Assembly (NCBI GenBank): GCA_964627855.1
Contig: CAZVLE010000047.1
Span: 1-64,000, forward strand
Direction: 5' to 3'
From: CAZVLE01 sp964627855
Lineage (GTDB): Bacteria; Bacillota; Dethiobacteria; DTU022
Length of the DNA stretch: 64,000 nt
Below are positions 34,933-42,871 of the stretch, one piece after another. Made by a program: the position numbers and the translations under genes. The notes under the pieces were generated by a model that did no database searches, was not told where the DNA came from, and saw nothing but the letters and a program-made list of their open reading frames with translations. Positions within the stretch are counted from its first letter, which is position 1, and every line of letters begins with the position of its first letter.

Positions 34933-35892
34933 TTGACGCTTAAAATGGATAAATCAAAAATACCGGTTTTGGCACTGGTGGGGCCTACAGCAGTGGGAAA
35001 ATCATCCCTGGCTCTTTATGTTGCCGATTTTTTAAATACAGATATTATCAGTGCCGATTCTGCTCAGGTTTACCGCAAGCTGGATCTGGGAACAGCAAAA
35101 CCATCCCCTGAGGAGCAGGCTCGCATCAGGCATCATCTTATTAATATGGTTGATCCTGATGAACCCTACAGTGTTGCCGATTATAAAAGAGATACCGAAG
35201 CGGTCATCCGGGACCTCCGGCAGGCGGGTAAACTGCCTTTCATGGTCGGGGGAACCGGTCTTTATGTCAAAGCGGTACTCGAAAGTTATGCATTCGGCTC
35301 TAAAGGTGCAGATGATAGTTTCAGGCAGGCTTTTGAGCAGCTTGCCGAAGAACAAGGCTTGCCAGCCCTCTATGCAAAGCTAAAAGAAGTCGATCCGAAA
35401 GCAGCCTCGAAGATCCATCCCAACGATCGCCGGCGCATAATTCGAGCTCTTGAGGTTTTTAAACTGGAAGGAAAACCTATCTCAGAACAGGCAGCTAAAA
35501 CTGTAGTCAGTGAATCTCCCTACGAACCAGTTTATTTTGGCCTTAATGCTAATCGAGAACTGCTCTACCGTAAAATTGAAACCAGGGTCGATAGTATGAT
35601 GGCAGACGGTTTTCTGCAGGAAGTGGAAGCTCTATACCGTGAAGGTTACGATGAAAATGATCCTGGAATGCAGATCCTTGGTTACCGGCAGTTGCTCTCT
35701 TTCCTGAAAGGTGATAACAGCATTGATAAGGCCGTCGCTGAAATTAAAAAACAAACCCGCAACCTGGCCAAAAGGCAATTAACCTGGTTTCGACGGGAAA
35801 AAGGGATTGAGTGGTTGAAAATTGAAGAAGGACATTCATTGTTAACCCTGGCGGAAATTATTTGTAAAAAAGTGAAGGATCTAGCACTGTAA
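34933..35892 (+). CDS. miaA: tRNA dimethylallyltransferase MiaA
   Basis: Adds the dimethylallyl group to A37 of tRNAs reading UNN codons. The 319-residue protein has P-loop GPTAVGKSSL, ISADSAQVYRKLDLGTAKP, GGTGLYVKAV and the tRNA-binding GYRQLL region. The start is TTG 34933 or ATG 34945, both after AAAGGG. The gene is 3 bp after mutL and followed by hfq, a common order in Firmicutes and proteobacteria. Confidence 0.95.
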   Translation: MTLKMDKSKIPVLALVGPTAVGKSSLALYVADFLNTDIISADSAQVYRKLDLGTAKPSPEEQARIRHHLINMVDPDEPYSVADYKRDTEAVIRDLRQAGKLPFMVGGTGLYVKAVLESYAFGSKGADDSFRQAFEQLAEEQGLPALYAKLKEVDPKAASKIHPNDRRRIIRALEVFKLEGKPISEQAAKTVVSESPYEPVYFGLNANRELLYRKIETRVDSMMADGFLQEVEALYREGYDENDPGMQILGYRQLLSFLKGDNSIDKAVAEIKKQTRNLAKRQLTWFRREKGIEWLKIEEGHSLLTLAEIICKKVKDLAL

Positions 35893-35942
35893 CGGGCGAA
35901 TACTATTTTTAGAGAGAAACAGACAAGAAGGGAGCCCCATAG

Positions 35943-36215
35943 ATGAAGGGAACGATCAATTTACAGGATACTTTTCTCAACCAGGCTCGTAAAGAAAATA
36001 TGCTAACGACGGTATTCCTGGTTAATGGTTATCAGATTAAGGGGATAGTGCGCAGTTTTGATAATTTCACAATACTGCTTGAGGTGGAAGGCAAACAACA
36101 GTTGGTTTATAAACACGCTGTTTCAACAATCATTCCTGTCCGCAATATAAACCTGAGAACTGCAGAGGAAGAAAAAAATGCAGAGGTACTTTCAGAGCAA
36201 AAAGAAGAAGAATAA
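35943..36215 (+). CDS. hfq: RNA chaperone Hfq
   Basis: 90-residue hexameric Sm-like protein for sRNA and mRNA binding. Sm1 and Sm2 motifs are visible: [32 protein letters not shown] and the KHAVSTI signature. A short charged C-terminal tail rich in Glu and Lys follows. GAAGGGAG precedes the ATG. A strong terminator lies directly downstream. Confidence 0.96.
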   Translation: MKGTINLQDTFLNQARKENMLTTVFLVNGYQIKGIVRSFDNFTILLEVEGKQQLVYKHAVSTIIPVRNINLRTAEEEKNAEVLSEQKEEE

Positions 36216-36241
36216 ACTATACTAAAGGGCTTAATCAGAAA

Positions 36242-36278
36242 AAAGACACTTCAATTAAAAGAGAGAGTGTCTTTTTTT
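36242..36278 (+). terminator. Rho-independent terminator after hfq
   Basis: AAAGACACT (36242-36250) pairs with AGTGTCTTT (36266-36274) and is followed by T residues to 36278. It closes the miaB-mutS-mutL-miaA-hfq operon. Confidence 0.85.
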
Positions 36279-36325
36279 CACGGTTTATAGTGAAAGGGCT
36301 TTGTCCGGCCCAGTAGGAGTAGTCT

Positions 36326-37603
36326 ATGACAAAAGAGGAAAAAGCCATCCTGGTAAGTTTGGATCAAGGTTGCAGCAGCGAGATAATTGATAATTCAATT
36401 GACGAATTGACCCTTCTGGCAGAGACTGCAGGTGCAATCGTACTTGATCGGGTTGTTCAAAAAAGAACTTCACCAGACAGGGCCTATTATATCGGTCGAG
36501 GTAAAACAGAAGAACTGGCTGCGCTGGCGCAAATGCGGGATGCAGATCTGATTATTTTTAATGATGAACTATCACCATCGCAAATTCGCAACCTGGATCG
36601 CATCCTTGGAGTTAAAGTCGTCGACCGCACTAATCTGATCCTCGATATATTTGCCCGCAGAGCCTTATCAAGGGAAGGGAAATTACAGGTAGAGTTGGCC
36701 CAGTTGCGATACCTTCTACCAAGGTTAATTGGCCTTGGTAATCAATTATCAAGACTGGGAGGTGGCATTGGAACGAGAGGACCGGGGGAAACCCAGCTTG
36801 AAGTTGACCGGCGGGTGATTCGCAGAAAGATCAGCGAACTTGAAAAAGAAATTATTACCCTGCGCAAACATCGACAACTACACCGTGCACGACGCAAGCG
36901 GGAGAGTTTCTGGATCGTCAGCCTTGTCGGTTATACCAATGCCGGTAAGTCTACCCTGCTTAATACCCTGACAGGAGCAGATCTCTACACTGAAGATAAA
37001 CTATTTGCCACTCTCGATCCGATGGTAAGACGAGGAGTTGTCACCGGTGGTAAGGAAGTATTGTTTACCGATACGGTCGGCTTTATTGAAAAACTTCCGG
37101 ATCAACTGGTTACCGCTTTTCAGGCTACCCTGGAGGAAGTTTCCGCGGCCGATATTCTATTGCATGTTGTAGACATCAGCCATCACGATTATCTCAATCA
37201 AATCAAGGTTGTCCGTGAACATTTAAGCAACATTAAAGCAGACTATTATCAACATGAAATGATCGTTTTTAATAAGCTTGACCTGGTCGATGATTTAGCC
37301 ATGAAAGCATACCTGATCCGGGAGTTTCCTTCTGCAACATTCGTTTCTGCCACAAGAGCGGAGGGAATTACCGATCTGAAAGATAATATTGCAGCCTTTA
37401 TCGACAGACAACGCTGCCATATGGAGCTTTACTTACCATATAGCGAAGGGAAAGCATATGCAGAGCTGCAGGAGCGAGGAAAAGTGGAAAAAGTGCAGTA
37501 TAAACCGGACTATCTTCAGGTAAGCGTTATCGTAGACAAGGAGCATGCAGGCAAATTTAATAAATTCAGAGACCCGGCCGGTGAGAAAAGAAATAAAGAT
37601 TGA
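36326..37603 (+). CDS. hflX: Ribosome-associated GTPase HflX
   Basis: 425-residue GTPase that splits or rescues stalled ribosomes. The N-terminal HflX domain has DRAYYIGRGKTEEL and VVDRTNLILDIFARRA. The Gly-rich GGGIGTRGPGETQLEVDRR joins it to the G domain with G1 GYTNAGKST, G3 DTVGF and G4 NKLD. AGTAGGAGTAG precedes the ATG at 36326. The product may act in stress together with Hfq, as in other bacteria. Confidence 0.95.
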   Translation: MTKEEKAILVSLDQGCSSEIIDNSIDELTLLAETAGAIVLDRVVQKRTSPDRAYYIGRGKTEELAALAQMRDADLIIFNDELSPSQIRNLDRILGVKVVDRTNLILDIFARRALSREGKLQVELAQLRYLLPRLIGLGNQLSRLGGGIGTRGPGETQLEVDRRVIRRKISELEKEIITLRKHRQLHRARRKRESFWIVSLVGYTNAGKSTLLNTLTGADLYTEDKLFATLDPMVRRGVVTGGKEVLFTDTVGFIEKLPDQLVTAFQATLEEVSAADILLHVVDISHHDYLNQIKVVREHLSNIKADYYQHEMIVFNKLDLVDDLAMKAYLIREFPSATFVSATRAEGITDLKDNIAAFIDRQRCHMELYLPYSEGKAYAELQERGKVEKVQYKPDYLQVSVIVDKEHAGKFNKFRDPAGEKRNKD

Positions 37604-37642
37604 TATGATTGCCGTAAGATTATTTTAATTCTAAGATCTTGT

Positions 37643-37777
37643 AACTGCTCCGCTATAGTTTAAGTGTACGGCTTTTCCAAGGTGCCCGGGCTTCCCATAC
37701 ACTTAAGCTGATCCTACGAATTTATAGGCAGCGCGGATAACTTGGAAGGGTTAATCATTATTGTCATATTTGGGCTG
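37643..37777 (+). repeat. Dispersed intergenic repeat, copy 2 (full length)
   Basis: Lies between hflX and the end of lexA. The left arm TTTAAGTGTACGG...TTCCAAGG and right arm AACTTGGAA can pair to give a long imperfect hairpin. The core at 37698-37724 reads TACACTTAAGCTG...GAATTTA, the same orientation as copy 1 but the reverse of copy 3. The shared tail AATCATTATTGTCATAT runs up to the lexA stop. No ORF is present. Confidence 0.75.
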
Positions 37778-38386
37778 TCAGACTTTACGAAAGAGGCCTA
37801 CGACCTTTCCCAGGATCTGAACCTCCCTGACAAAGATTGTTTCATAGGCATCATTTTCGGGCTGCAGGCGGACTTGATCGTCGTCGTGAAAAAATCTTTT
37901 AATGGTTGCTTCATCTTCAATTAAGGCAGCGGCAATATCACCGTTATCGACAATATTTTGTTGTCGGACTATAACATAATCGCCATCAAAGATACCGGCG
38001 CCACTCATACTGCTACCGCTAACTTTTAACACAAAACAGTCTTCCCCTGTATGAAGATTTTTAGGTATGGGAAAGTAACCGTCCCTGTTTTCTTCAGCAA
38101 GAACAGGCGTACCGGCAGTAATTTTTCCAACCAGGGGGGCAAAAGCACATTTCATTTCCCGATTGCCTTCAGTGCTTCTGATAATTTTTATAGCTCTTGG
38201 TTTGGTGGGCATTCTATCTATGTAGCCCTTCCTTTGCAGGGTATCGAGATAAGCATGCACAGTAGCGGTAGAGTTAATGCCCAGGGCTTTTCCGATTTCA
38301 CGTACAGAGGGAGGATAATTGCAGCGAGCCACTTCTTCTTCAATGAACATGAGGACTCTTTTTTGCTTTGCAGTCAGGGGTTCCAA
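37778..38386 (-). CDS. lexA: SOS repressor LexA
   Basis: Self-cleaving repressor of the SOS regulon, 202 residues from TTG 38386, which has AGAGGTG seven bases upstream. Longer in-frame starts would add an unlikely 35-residue extension. The N-terminal winged helix has LTAKQKRVLMFIEEE and PPSVREIGKALG. The cleavage site is Ala-Gly in GKITAGTPVLAEE, the nucleophile Ser lies in VSGSSMSGAGI, and the general-base Lys in EATIKRFF. A palindromic operator candidate overlaps its promoter, consistent with autoregulation. Confidence 0.95.
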   Translation of the reverse strand: MEPLTAKQKRVLMFIEEEVARCNYPPSVREIGKALGINSTATVHAYLDTLQRKGYIDRMPTKPRAIKIIRSTEGNREMKCAFAPLVGKITAGTPVLAEENRDGYFPIPKNLHTGEDCFVLKVSGSSMSGAGIFDGDYVIVRQQNIVDNGDIAAALIEDEATIKRFFHDDDQVRLQPENDAYETIFVREVQILGKVVGLFRKV

Positions 38387-38428
38387 AAGATCACCTCTTT
38401 TGAGAATCAGGGTTGGTTGGTGTGCATA

Positions 38429-38457
38429 ATTATAACATAACAGCAATGAGCGGGCAA
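38429..38457 (-). promoter_or_regulatory. lexA promoter
   Basis: On the minus strand TTGCCC (38452-38457), 17-bp spacer, TATAAT (38429-38434). The -35 lies inside the operator palindrome, so LexA binding would block polymerase. Confidence 0.7.
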
Positions 38458-38472
38458 ACCTTTGTTTACCCG
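38451..38472. promoter_or_regulatory. Candidate LexA operator (SOS box)
   Basis: CGGGCAAAC and GTTTACCCG flank CTTT, forming a palindrome with one mismatch. The core CAAAC-N4-GTTTA fits the Gram-positive pattern CRAAC-N4-GTTY in relaxed form (A in place of G of the GAAC half-site). It overlaps the lexA -35 and lies about 90 bp from the divergent ROK gene. Confidence 0.6.
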
Positions 38473-38479
38473 AAACAGC

Positions 38480-38508
38480 TTTATCAATCACAAATAATAG
38501 TTTAAAAT
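38480..38508 (+). promoter_or_regulatory. Possible promoter of the ROK fructokinase gene
   Basis: TTTATC (38480-38485), 17-bp spacer, TAAAAT (38503-38508). The -10 is good and the -35 poor. It sits back to back with the lexA promoter. Confidence 0.45.
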
Positions 38509-38561
38509 ATCTAGTAAGTTTTCCTCAAGGGCTAGCAAGAATATTGGAAACAGGGTGATAA

Positions 38562-39488
38562 CTGATTCAGACTAAACTTTCAATATATGGCGGCATAGAA
38601 GCAGGAGGCACAAAATTCATATGTGCTGTCGGTAAAAACCCAGCCGATCTGAGGGCAACAGTTCGCATACCAACTACCAATCCCGACGAAACAATAGACA
38701 ATGTTGTTAAATTTTTCAGAGATCAAGAAAAAATCCATGGACCGCTGTCAGCACTGGGGATAGCATCTTTCGGACCTGTTGATCCGGATCCCTCTTCTCC
38801 GACATTCGGCTATATCACCTCAACACCCAAGACGGGCTGGAGCAATACAAACATTGCCGGCAGGCTTAAAGAAATCTTTAATGTTCCTGTTGGCTTTGAT
38901 ACTGATGTCAATGGCGCTGCCCTTGCTGAGTATTCCTGGGGCGCTGCCCGGAATGTGAATACTTTCATTTATATCACCGTAGGTACAGGAATAGGAGGCG
39001 GAGCTTTTATTGAAGGTCAAGCTCACCATGGCCTGGTTCATCCCGAAATCGGCCACATTCTGATTCCTCATAATTGGGAGACCGATCCCTACCCGGGTTG
39101 TTGCCCCTATCATGGTGACTGCCTGGAAGGCATGGCTTCAGGCCCTGCCTTAGAGGAACGCTGGGGTAACCCCGGCAGCGCCCTGCCGACTGACCATCCT
39201 GCCTGGAAGCTTGAAGCTAATTACCTCGGACTGGCGATACACAACCTGATCTGCACAATATCGCCCCAACGCATTATCGTGGGAGGAGGAGTTCTGAAAC
39301 AGGCTTCTCTATTGCCACTGGTACAAAAAGAAGTGCTTATTCTACTTAACGGCTATATTAGCGCCCTGGCCTCACCGGAGACAATTAGCCGTTACATTGT
39401 ACTACCAGACCTGGGCAACATGGCCGGTGTGCTCGGCGCGCTGGCTTTAGCTGAGAAAGCGCATCATTTTAGTTCGTTCCAGCTTTAG
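38562..39488 (+). CDS. ROK-family fructokinase, probable CTG start
   Basis: About 308 residues. It has GGIEAGGTKFICAVG, DVNGAALAEY, TVGTGIGGG and HPEIGHILIPH. The zinc site GCCPYHGDCLEG is of the fructokinase (ScrK/GmuE-like) type. The conserved frame begins well before the first ATG (38955 is a GTG far inside) and runs back to a TAA at 38559. Within this space there is no ATG, GTG or TTG, but CTG 38562 (or ATT 38565) follows AGGGTGAT. Non-AUG initiation at CTG or ATT is therefore the simplest reading; a frameshift or sequencing error is the alternative. Confidence 0.85.
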   Translation: MIQTKLSIYGGIEAGGTKFICAVGKNPADLRATVRIPTTNPDETIDNVVKFFRDQEKIHGPLSALGIASFGPVDPDPSSPTFGYITSTPKTGWSNTNIAGRLKEIFNVPVGFDTDVNGAALAEYSWGAARNVNTFIYITVGTGIGGGAFIEGQAHHGLVHPEIGHILIPHNWETDPYPGCCPYHGDCLEGMASGPALEERWGNPGSALPTDHPAWKLEANYLGLAIHNLICTISPQRIIVGGGVLKQASLLPLVQKEVLILLNGYISALASPETISRYIVLPDLGNMAGVLGALALAEKAHHFSSFQL

Positions 39489-39703
39489 AAATAGTCAGGA
39501 TGTTTTTTTATTTATACTACTTGTTTTTTCTACAACAGCTTCTAAAATATCTAAAAAGCCCAGTTACCAAAAGTACTTGGCGAGATCCTGGAAAATCAAT
39601 TTACCCCTGATAGCGGTCAGCAGTATCGACAATCTTATAGAGTTATTATATTAAATCTAAATGTTTTGGCCCTTATAGCGCTGACAGTAAAGTAGATAGG
39701 CCG

Positions 39704-39773
39704 TTGACAAACGATCATCGAAAAGTTATAATTTTGCTTAATATTATACATTAGTCCGCATAGTTATATTTTT
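39704..39773 (+). promoter_or_regulatory. Promoter-leader module, copy 1
   Basis: Perfect TTGACA (39704-39709), 17-bp spacer and TATAAT (39727-39732), followed by a 31-bp block at 39743-39773 containing AGTCCGCATAGTTATATTTT. The 70-bp unit is about 81% identical to 40469-40538. The 31-bp block matches at 28 positions and lies in the transcript, so it is a candidate operator or RNA element. Confidence 0.75.
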
Positions 39774-39837
39774 GGGGGCGATAAGCAAAAATAAATCGCT
39801 TTCTCAGTTAATAACAAAACAAAGGAGTAACAATAAC

Positions 39838-40248
39838 ATGTCATTTATGCTGGATAATGTTAAAAATGCTGTCGTATATGGAAAGGATAAAGAAATAACG
39901 CAGCACGTTGAAGAAGCATTAAATAATAACATTCCACCCAAAATAATCATTGACGAGGGCTTAATTTCTGGAATGGGTATAATTGGAGCCAGGTTTAAAA
40001 ATAGAGAGGTCTTCGTGCCGGATATTCTGATTGCTGCTCGCGCTATGCATTTAGGGATGTCTATTTTAAAGCCCATGATCAATCAAGGCCTTGATGAAAA
40101 TAGTATGTCATAAAAAGGGCTTGTCATCCAATCTTTGTTTTCTCCTATCATAGGGACAGTAAATGGTAAATATGAATACATTGACAGGGATGACAGCCAG
40201 GTAGCAGTGGAGTTAGATGGTATAATGAAAAAATATTTTAGGCAATAA
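39838..40248 (+). pseudogene. Decayed corrinoid methyltransferase protein (B12-binding cap domain only)
   Basis: ATG 39838 with AAAGGAG opens a 91-residue ORF. It matches the N-terminal helical cap of MtbC/MtaC-type corrinoid proteins, including GLISGMGIIGARFKNREVFVPDIL and AARAMHLGMSILKPMI. A TAA at 40111-40113 ends it where the linker to the B12 Rossmann domain should begin. Continuing in the same frame past this stop gives IIGTVNGKYEYIDRDD...VELDG to a second TAA at 40246. This aligns by eye to the IGTV-G-DIHDIGK-LV region of the B12 domain but has lost the cobalt-ligand DxHxxG. The gene therefore looks inactivated, though the 91-residue cap could still be made. Confidence 0.65.
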
Positions 40249-40297
40249 ACGATTATAATGCACCGGTTTATCCGGGGCAGTTGGAATGTTGATAACC

Positions 40298-40333
40298 AAG
40301 CCAGCATTGTCGAAATAATGGCTATGCTGGCTT
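40298..40333 (+). repeat. Inverted repeat in the 561-bp gap before the MoaD-like gene
   Basis: AAGCCAGCAT (40298-40307) and ATGCTGGCTT (40324-40333) are perfect inverted arms. There is no T-run. Apart from this, the decayed corrinoid reading frame and the second promoter module, nothing else is recognised between 40114 and 40674. Confidence 0.45.
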
Positions 40334-40468
40334 TCATAATATAAAAATGCACAGGAAAAGAGCGGGCAAGCTGATTGTCGCTAAGTTCAAAAACAGAGCA
40401 ATACTTAATAAATCGCAATTCAAGACAGATAATTCCCGCTTAAGTGCGTTAGAGATGAAAAAATAACG

Positions 40469-40538
40469 TTGACGAATAAACATAGAAAAGTTATAATTCT
40501 CCTATACATTATACATAGGTCCGCATTGTTATATTTTT
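40469..40538 (+). promoter_or_regulatory. Promoter-leader module, copy 2
   Basis: TTGACG (40469-40474), 17-bp spacer, TATAAT (40492-40497), then the conserved 31-bp block at 40508-40538 with GGTCCGCATTGTTATATTTT. It is a diverged copy of 39704-39773 and is positioned to transcribe the MoaD-like/AOR pair with a leader of about 170 nt. Confidence 0.75.
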
Positions 40539-40674
40539 TGTCAGGTTTATGACTATTTATAGCGATAGAGAATGAGCTTGCCGATGTTTAACTGAGGTAT
40601 TACTCGAAAATATAAACACTTTACAAATAATGCAGGGCCAGCTTTTAGATCATCTTTAAAAAGAAGGGTAAGAT

Positions 40675-40950
40675 ATGGCGGTTAAAGTAATATTCTATCC
40701 TCCTTATTGCGACTGGCTGGGGTATAAATCAGCCGATGTTGAACTGCCTGCCGATCAAGTATCTGTAGAAAAATTTATCGCTCTGCTTCTACACAATTTC
40801 CCTCAACTGAACAAAAAATCAATTGCCTCTAATCAAGGTGATCTAGTGCCTCCCTTGCTAATAATGATCGATAGTAACGCCCTACAAAAAAATGACGCGA
40901 TAAAAAGTGGCGACGAAATTAAAATACTCTATCCTCTGTGTGGAGGATAA
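40675..40950 (+). CDS. MoaD/ThiS-like ubiquitin-fold protein linked to aldehyde oxidoreductase
   Basis: 91 residues ending in the Gly-Gly (LCGG) that carries a thiocarboxylate in MoaD proteins, with a beta-grasp profile and a late GDEIKILYPLCGG. Its position 50 bp before the aldehyde:ferredoxin oxidoreductase gene suggests a dedicated sulfur carrier for the tungstopterin cofactor. GAAGGGTAAG precedes the ATG. Confidence 0.85.
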   Translation: MAVKVIFYPPYCDWLGYKSADVELPADQVSVEKFIALLLHNFPQLNKKSIASNQGDLVPPLLIMIDSNALQKNDAIKSGDEIKILYPLCGG

Positions 40951-41000
40951 AATCAGGAGTCTGATTGCTGAAAGTAAAAAGTTTGAGGAGGTAAAATAAA

Positions 41001-42839
41001 GTGAGCGGTTACATGGGTAAAATTTTAAGGATTGATTTATCAAAAAGAGAAGTGACATACCAAGAATTTGCTGAAGAAACATTGAAGAAATATATCGGAG
41101 GAAGTTGTCTGGGGGCAAAGATACTTTTAGATGAAACAGGGCCTGAAACAGATCCGTTAGGTCCAGATAACATCCTAATTTTTTTAACCGGGCCACTGGT
41201 TGGCACACGGGCAATTAATTTTGGCAGGTATCAGGTTGTTACAAAATCGCCTCTCACCGGCGCCTATGGAGAGGCTAACGCCGGTGGAAGCTGGGGTCCT
41301 GAATTAAAAAAAGCCGGTTTTGACGGAATAATATTTAAAGGAAAAGCGGATAAACCGGTCTACCTCTGGATTGAGAATGGAAAAGTTGAAATTAATGATG
41401 CCTCTTCCCTGTGGGGTAAAGATACTTATGAGGTCGACGCTATCTTGAAAGAGCAATTAGGCCCTAATATTGTTACCTGCAGCATAGGGCAGGCCGGCGA
41501 GAACCAGGTTAGAATAGCAGCTATTATGAATGACGGACGCCACGGCAGAACAGCAGCACGCTGTGGGGTTGGAGCTGTAATGGGCTCGAAAAATTTAAAA
41601 GCAATTGTGCTTAAAGGAGAACTTGAGGTTCCCGTTTTTAACCGTGATGAACTTGTCAAGTCGGTTAAAAAGTGGCCTACCTTGATCAGGGAGAGGTTAC
41701 ACGGTCTTGCTGAATATGGGACCTCAACAGGGATGATGACTGTAGAAGAAATCGGGGATCTCCCTGTAAAGAACTGGAGTGCTGGTAGATTTGCCGGCGC
41801 TGAAAAAATATCCGGTCAGACAATGGCTAAAACAATCCTGAAAAAGAAATATTTTTGTTCTCAATGTGTTATCGGTTGTGGCAGAACGATCAAGCAAATC
41901 AAATCAGAATACGGGGAAATCGCTGAGGGCGGTGGACCGGAGTATGAAACACTGGGCATGATGGGAGCAAATTGCCTGATCGATGATCTTCATGCAATCG
42001 CCAGGGCAAACGAATTATGTAATCGCTACGGATTAGATACTATTGCTACTGGAGCAGCAGTATCTTTTGCTATGGAGTGTTATGAAAACGGATTAATAAA
42101 AGAAGACCAAACAGGTGGCTTGGCTCTTGAGTGGGGCTCTACGAAAGCTTTGATTGACTTAATACCAAAAATTGCCTTCAAAGAAGATATTGGAGCAGCA
42201 TTGAGTGAGGGGACGCGAATTGCTGCAGAAATCATTGGCCATAATGCTTCTGAATATACCGTTCAGGTAAGAGGTATGGAATTTCCCGCTCATGATCCTA
42301 GAGCTAAATTTAGTACTGCTTTGGCTTATGCGACCAGCGCACGAGGCGCCTGCCACCTGAGCGCATTTTCTTATGAATTCGAAATGGGCGCTTCAATGCC
42401 TGAACTTGGTTATCCAGAAACACTGGATCGTTTCACCAATGAAGGGAAAGGGGAACTCGTTGCAAAGTTCCAGGATTTGATGTCACTAATGGACTCTTTA
42501 ACCGGCTGTAAATTTGTTGTTCTTGGTCTGGGTGATCAGGCCATTGAAACTATATTGCTGTGGCTCAACCTTGTAACAGGTTGGAATATGTCACAGAGCG
42601 AGTTACTTGAATGTGGAGCGAGGGCTGTGAATCTTAAGCGCTTATATAATGTTAAGTGCGGACAATCCAGAAAAGATGATATTCTTCCGCCAAAAATGAT
42701 TAGCCAAAAAAGAGGCGAGGGAGGAGCAGCAGATTCATTGCCCCATCTTGGGGAAATGTTGAGTCAGTATTATGCATATCGAGGCTGGGATGAAACTGGA
42801 ATACCAACAAAAGAAACATTGAAACAGTTAGACCTATAA
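41001..42839 (+). CDS. Tungsten-dependent aldehyde:ferredoxin oxidoreductase family protein
   Basis: Oxidises an aldehyde to the acid with ferredoxin as acceptor, using tungstopterin and a [4Fe-4S]. The 612 residues start with GYMGKILRIDLSKREVTYQ and contain the N-terminal pterin-binding TGPLVGTRAINFGRYQVVTKSP. The cluster ligands are CSQCVIGCG (about residues 290-300), with the distal Cys in LTGCKFV. GTG 41001 follows GGAGG. The 612-residue length fits AOR-like members. The substrate is unknown; aldehydes from the adjacent alcohol-dehydrogenase cluster are possible. Confidence 0.92.
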   Translation: MSGYMGKILRIDLSKREVTYQEFAEETLKKYIGGSCLGAKILLDETGPETDPLGPDNILIFLTGPLVGTRAINFGRYQVVTKSPLTGAYGEANAGGSWGPELKKAGFDGIIFKGKADKPVYLWIENGKVEINDASSLWGKDTYEVDAILKEQLGPNIVTCSIGQAGENQVRIAAIMNDGRHGRTAARCGVGAVMGSKNLKAIVLKGELEVPVFNRDELVKSVKKWPTLIRERLHGLAEYGTSTGMMTVEEIGDLPVKNWSAGRFAGAEKISGQTMAKTILKKKYFCSQCVIGCGRTIKQIKSEYGEIAEGGGPEYETLGMMGANCLIDDLHAIARANELCNRYGLDTIATGAAVSFAMECYENGLIKEDQTGGLALEWGSTKALIDLIPKIAFKEDIGAALSEGTRIAAEIIGHNASEYTVQVRGMEFPAHDPRAKFSTALAYATSARGACHLSAFSYEFEMGASMPELGYPETLDRFTNEGKGELVAKFQDLMSLMDSLTGCKFVVLGLGDQAIETILLWLNLVTGWNMSQSELLECGARAVNLKRLYNVKCGQSRKDDILPPKMISQKRGEGGAADSLPHLGEMLSQYYAYRGWDETGIPTKETLKQLDL

Positions 42840-42871
42840 GTGCCCATTTTTCATTCGTCTGGAGGCTATAA

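Noticed and set aside
39838..40248. Pyrrolysine-type amber readthrough of the corrinoid gene
   Set aside because: The internal stop is TAA, not TAG, and the continuing sequence lacks the cobalamin-ligand motif.
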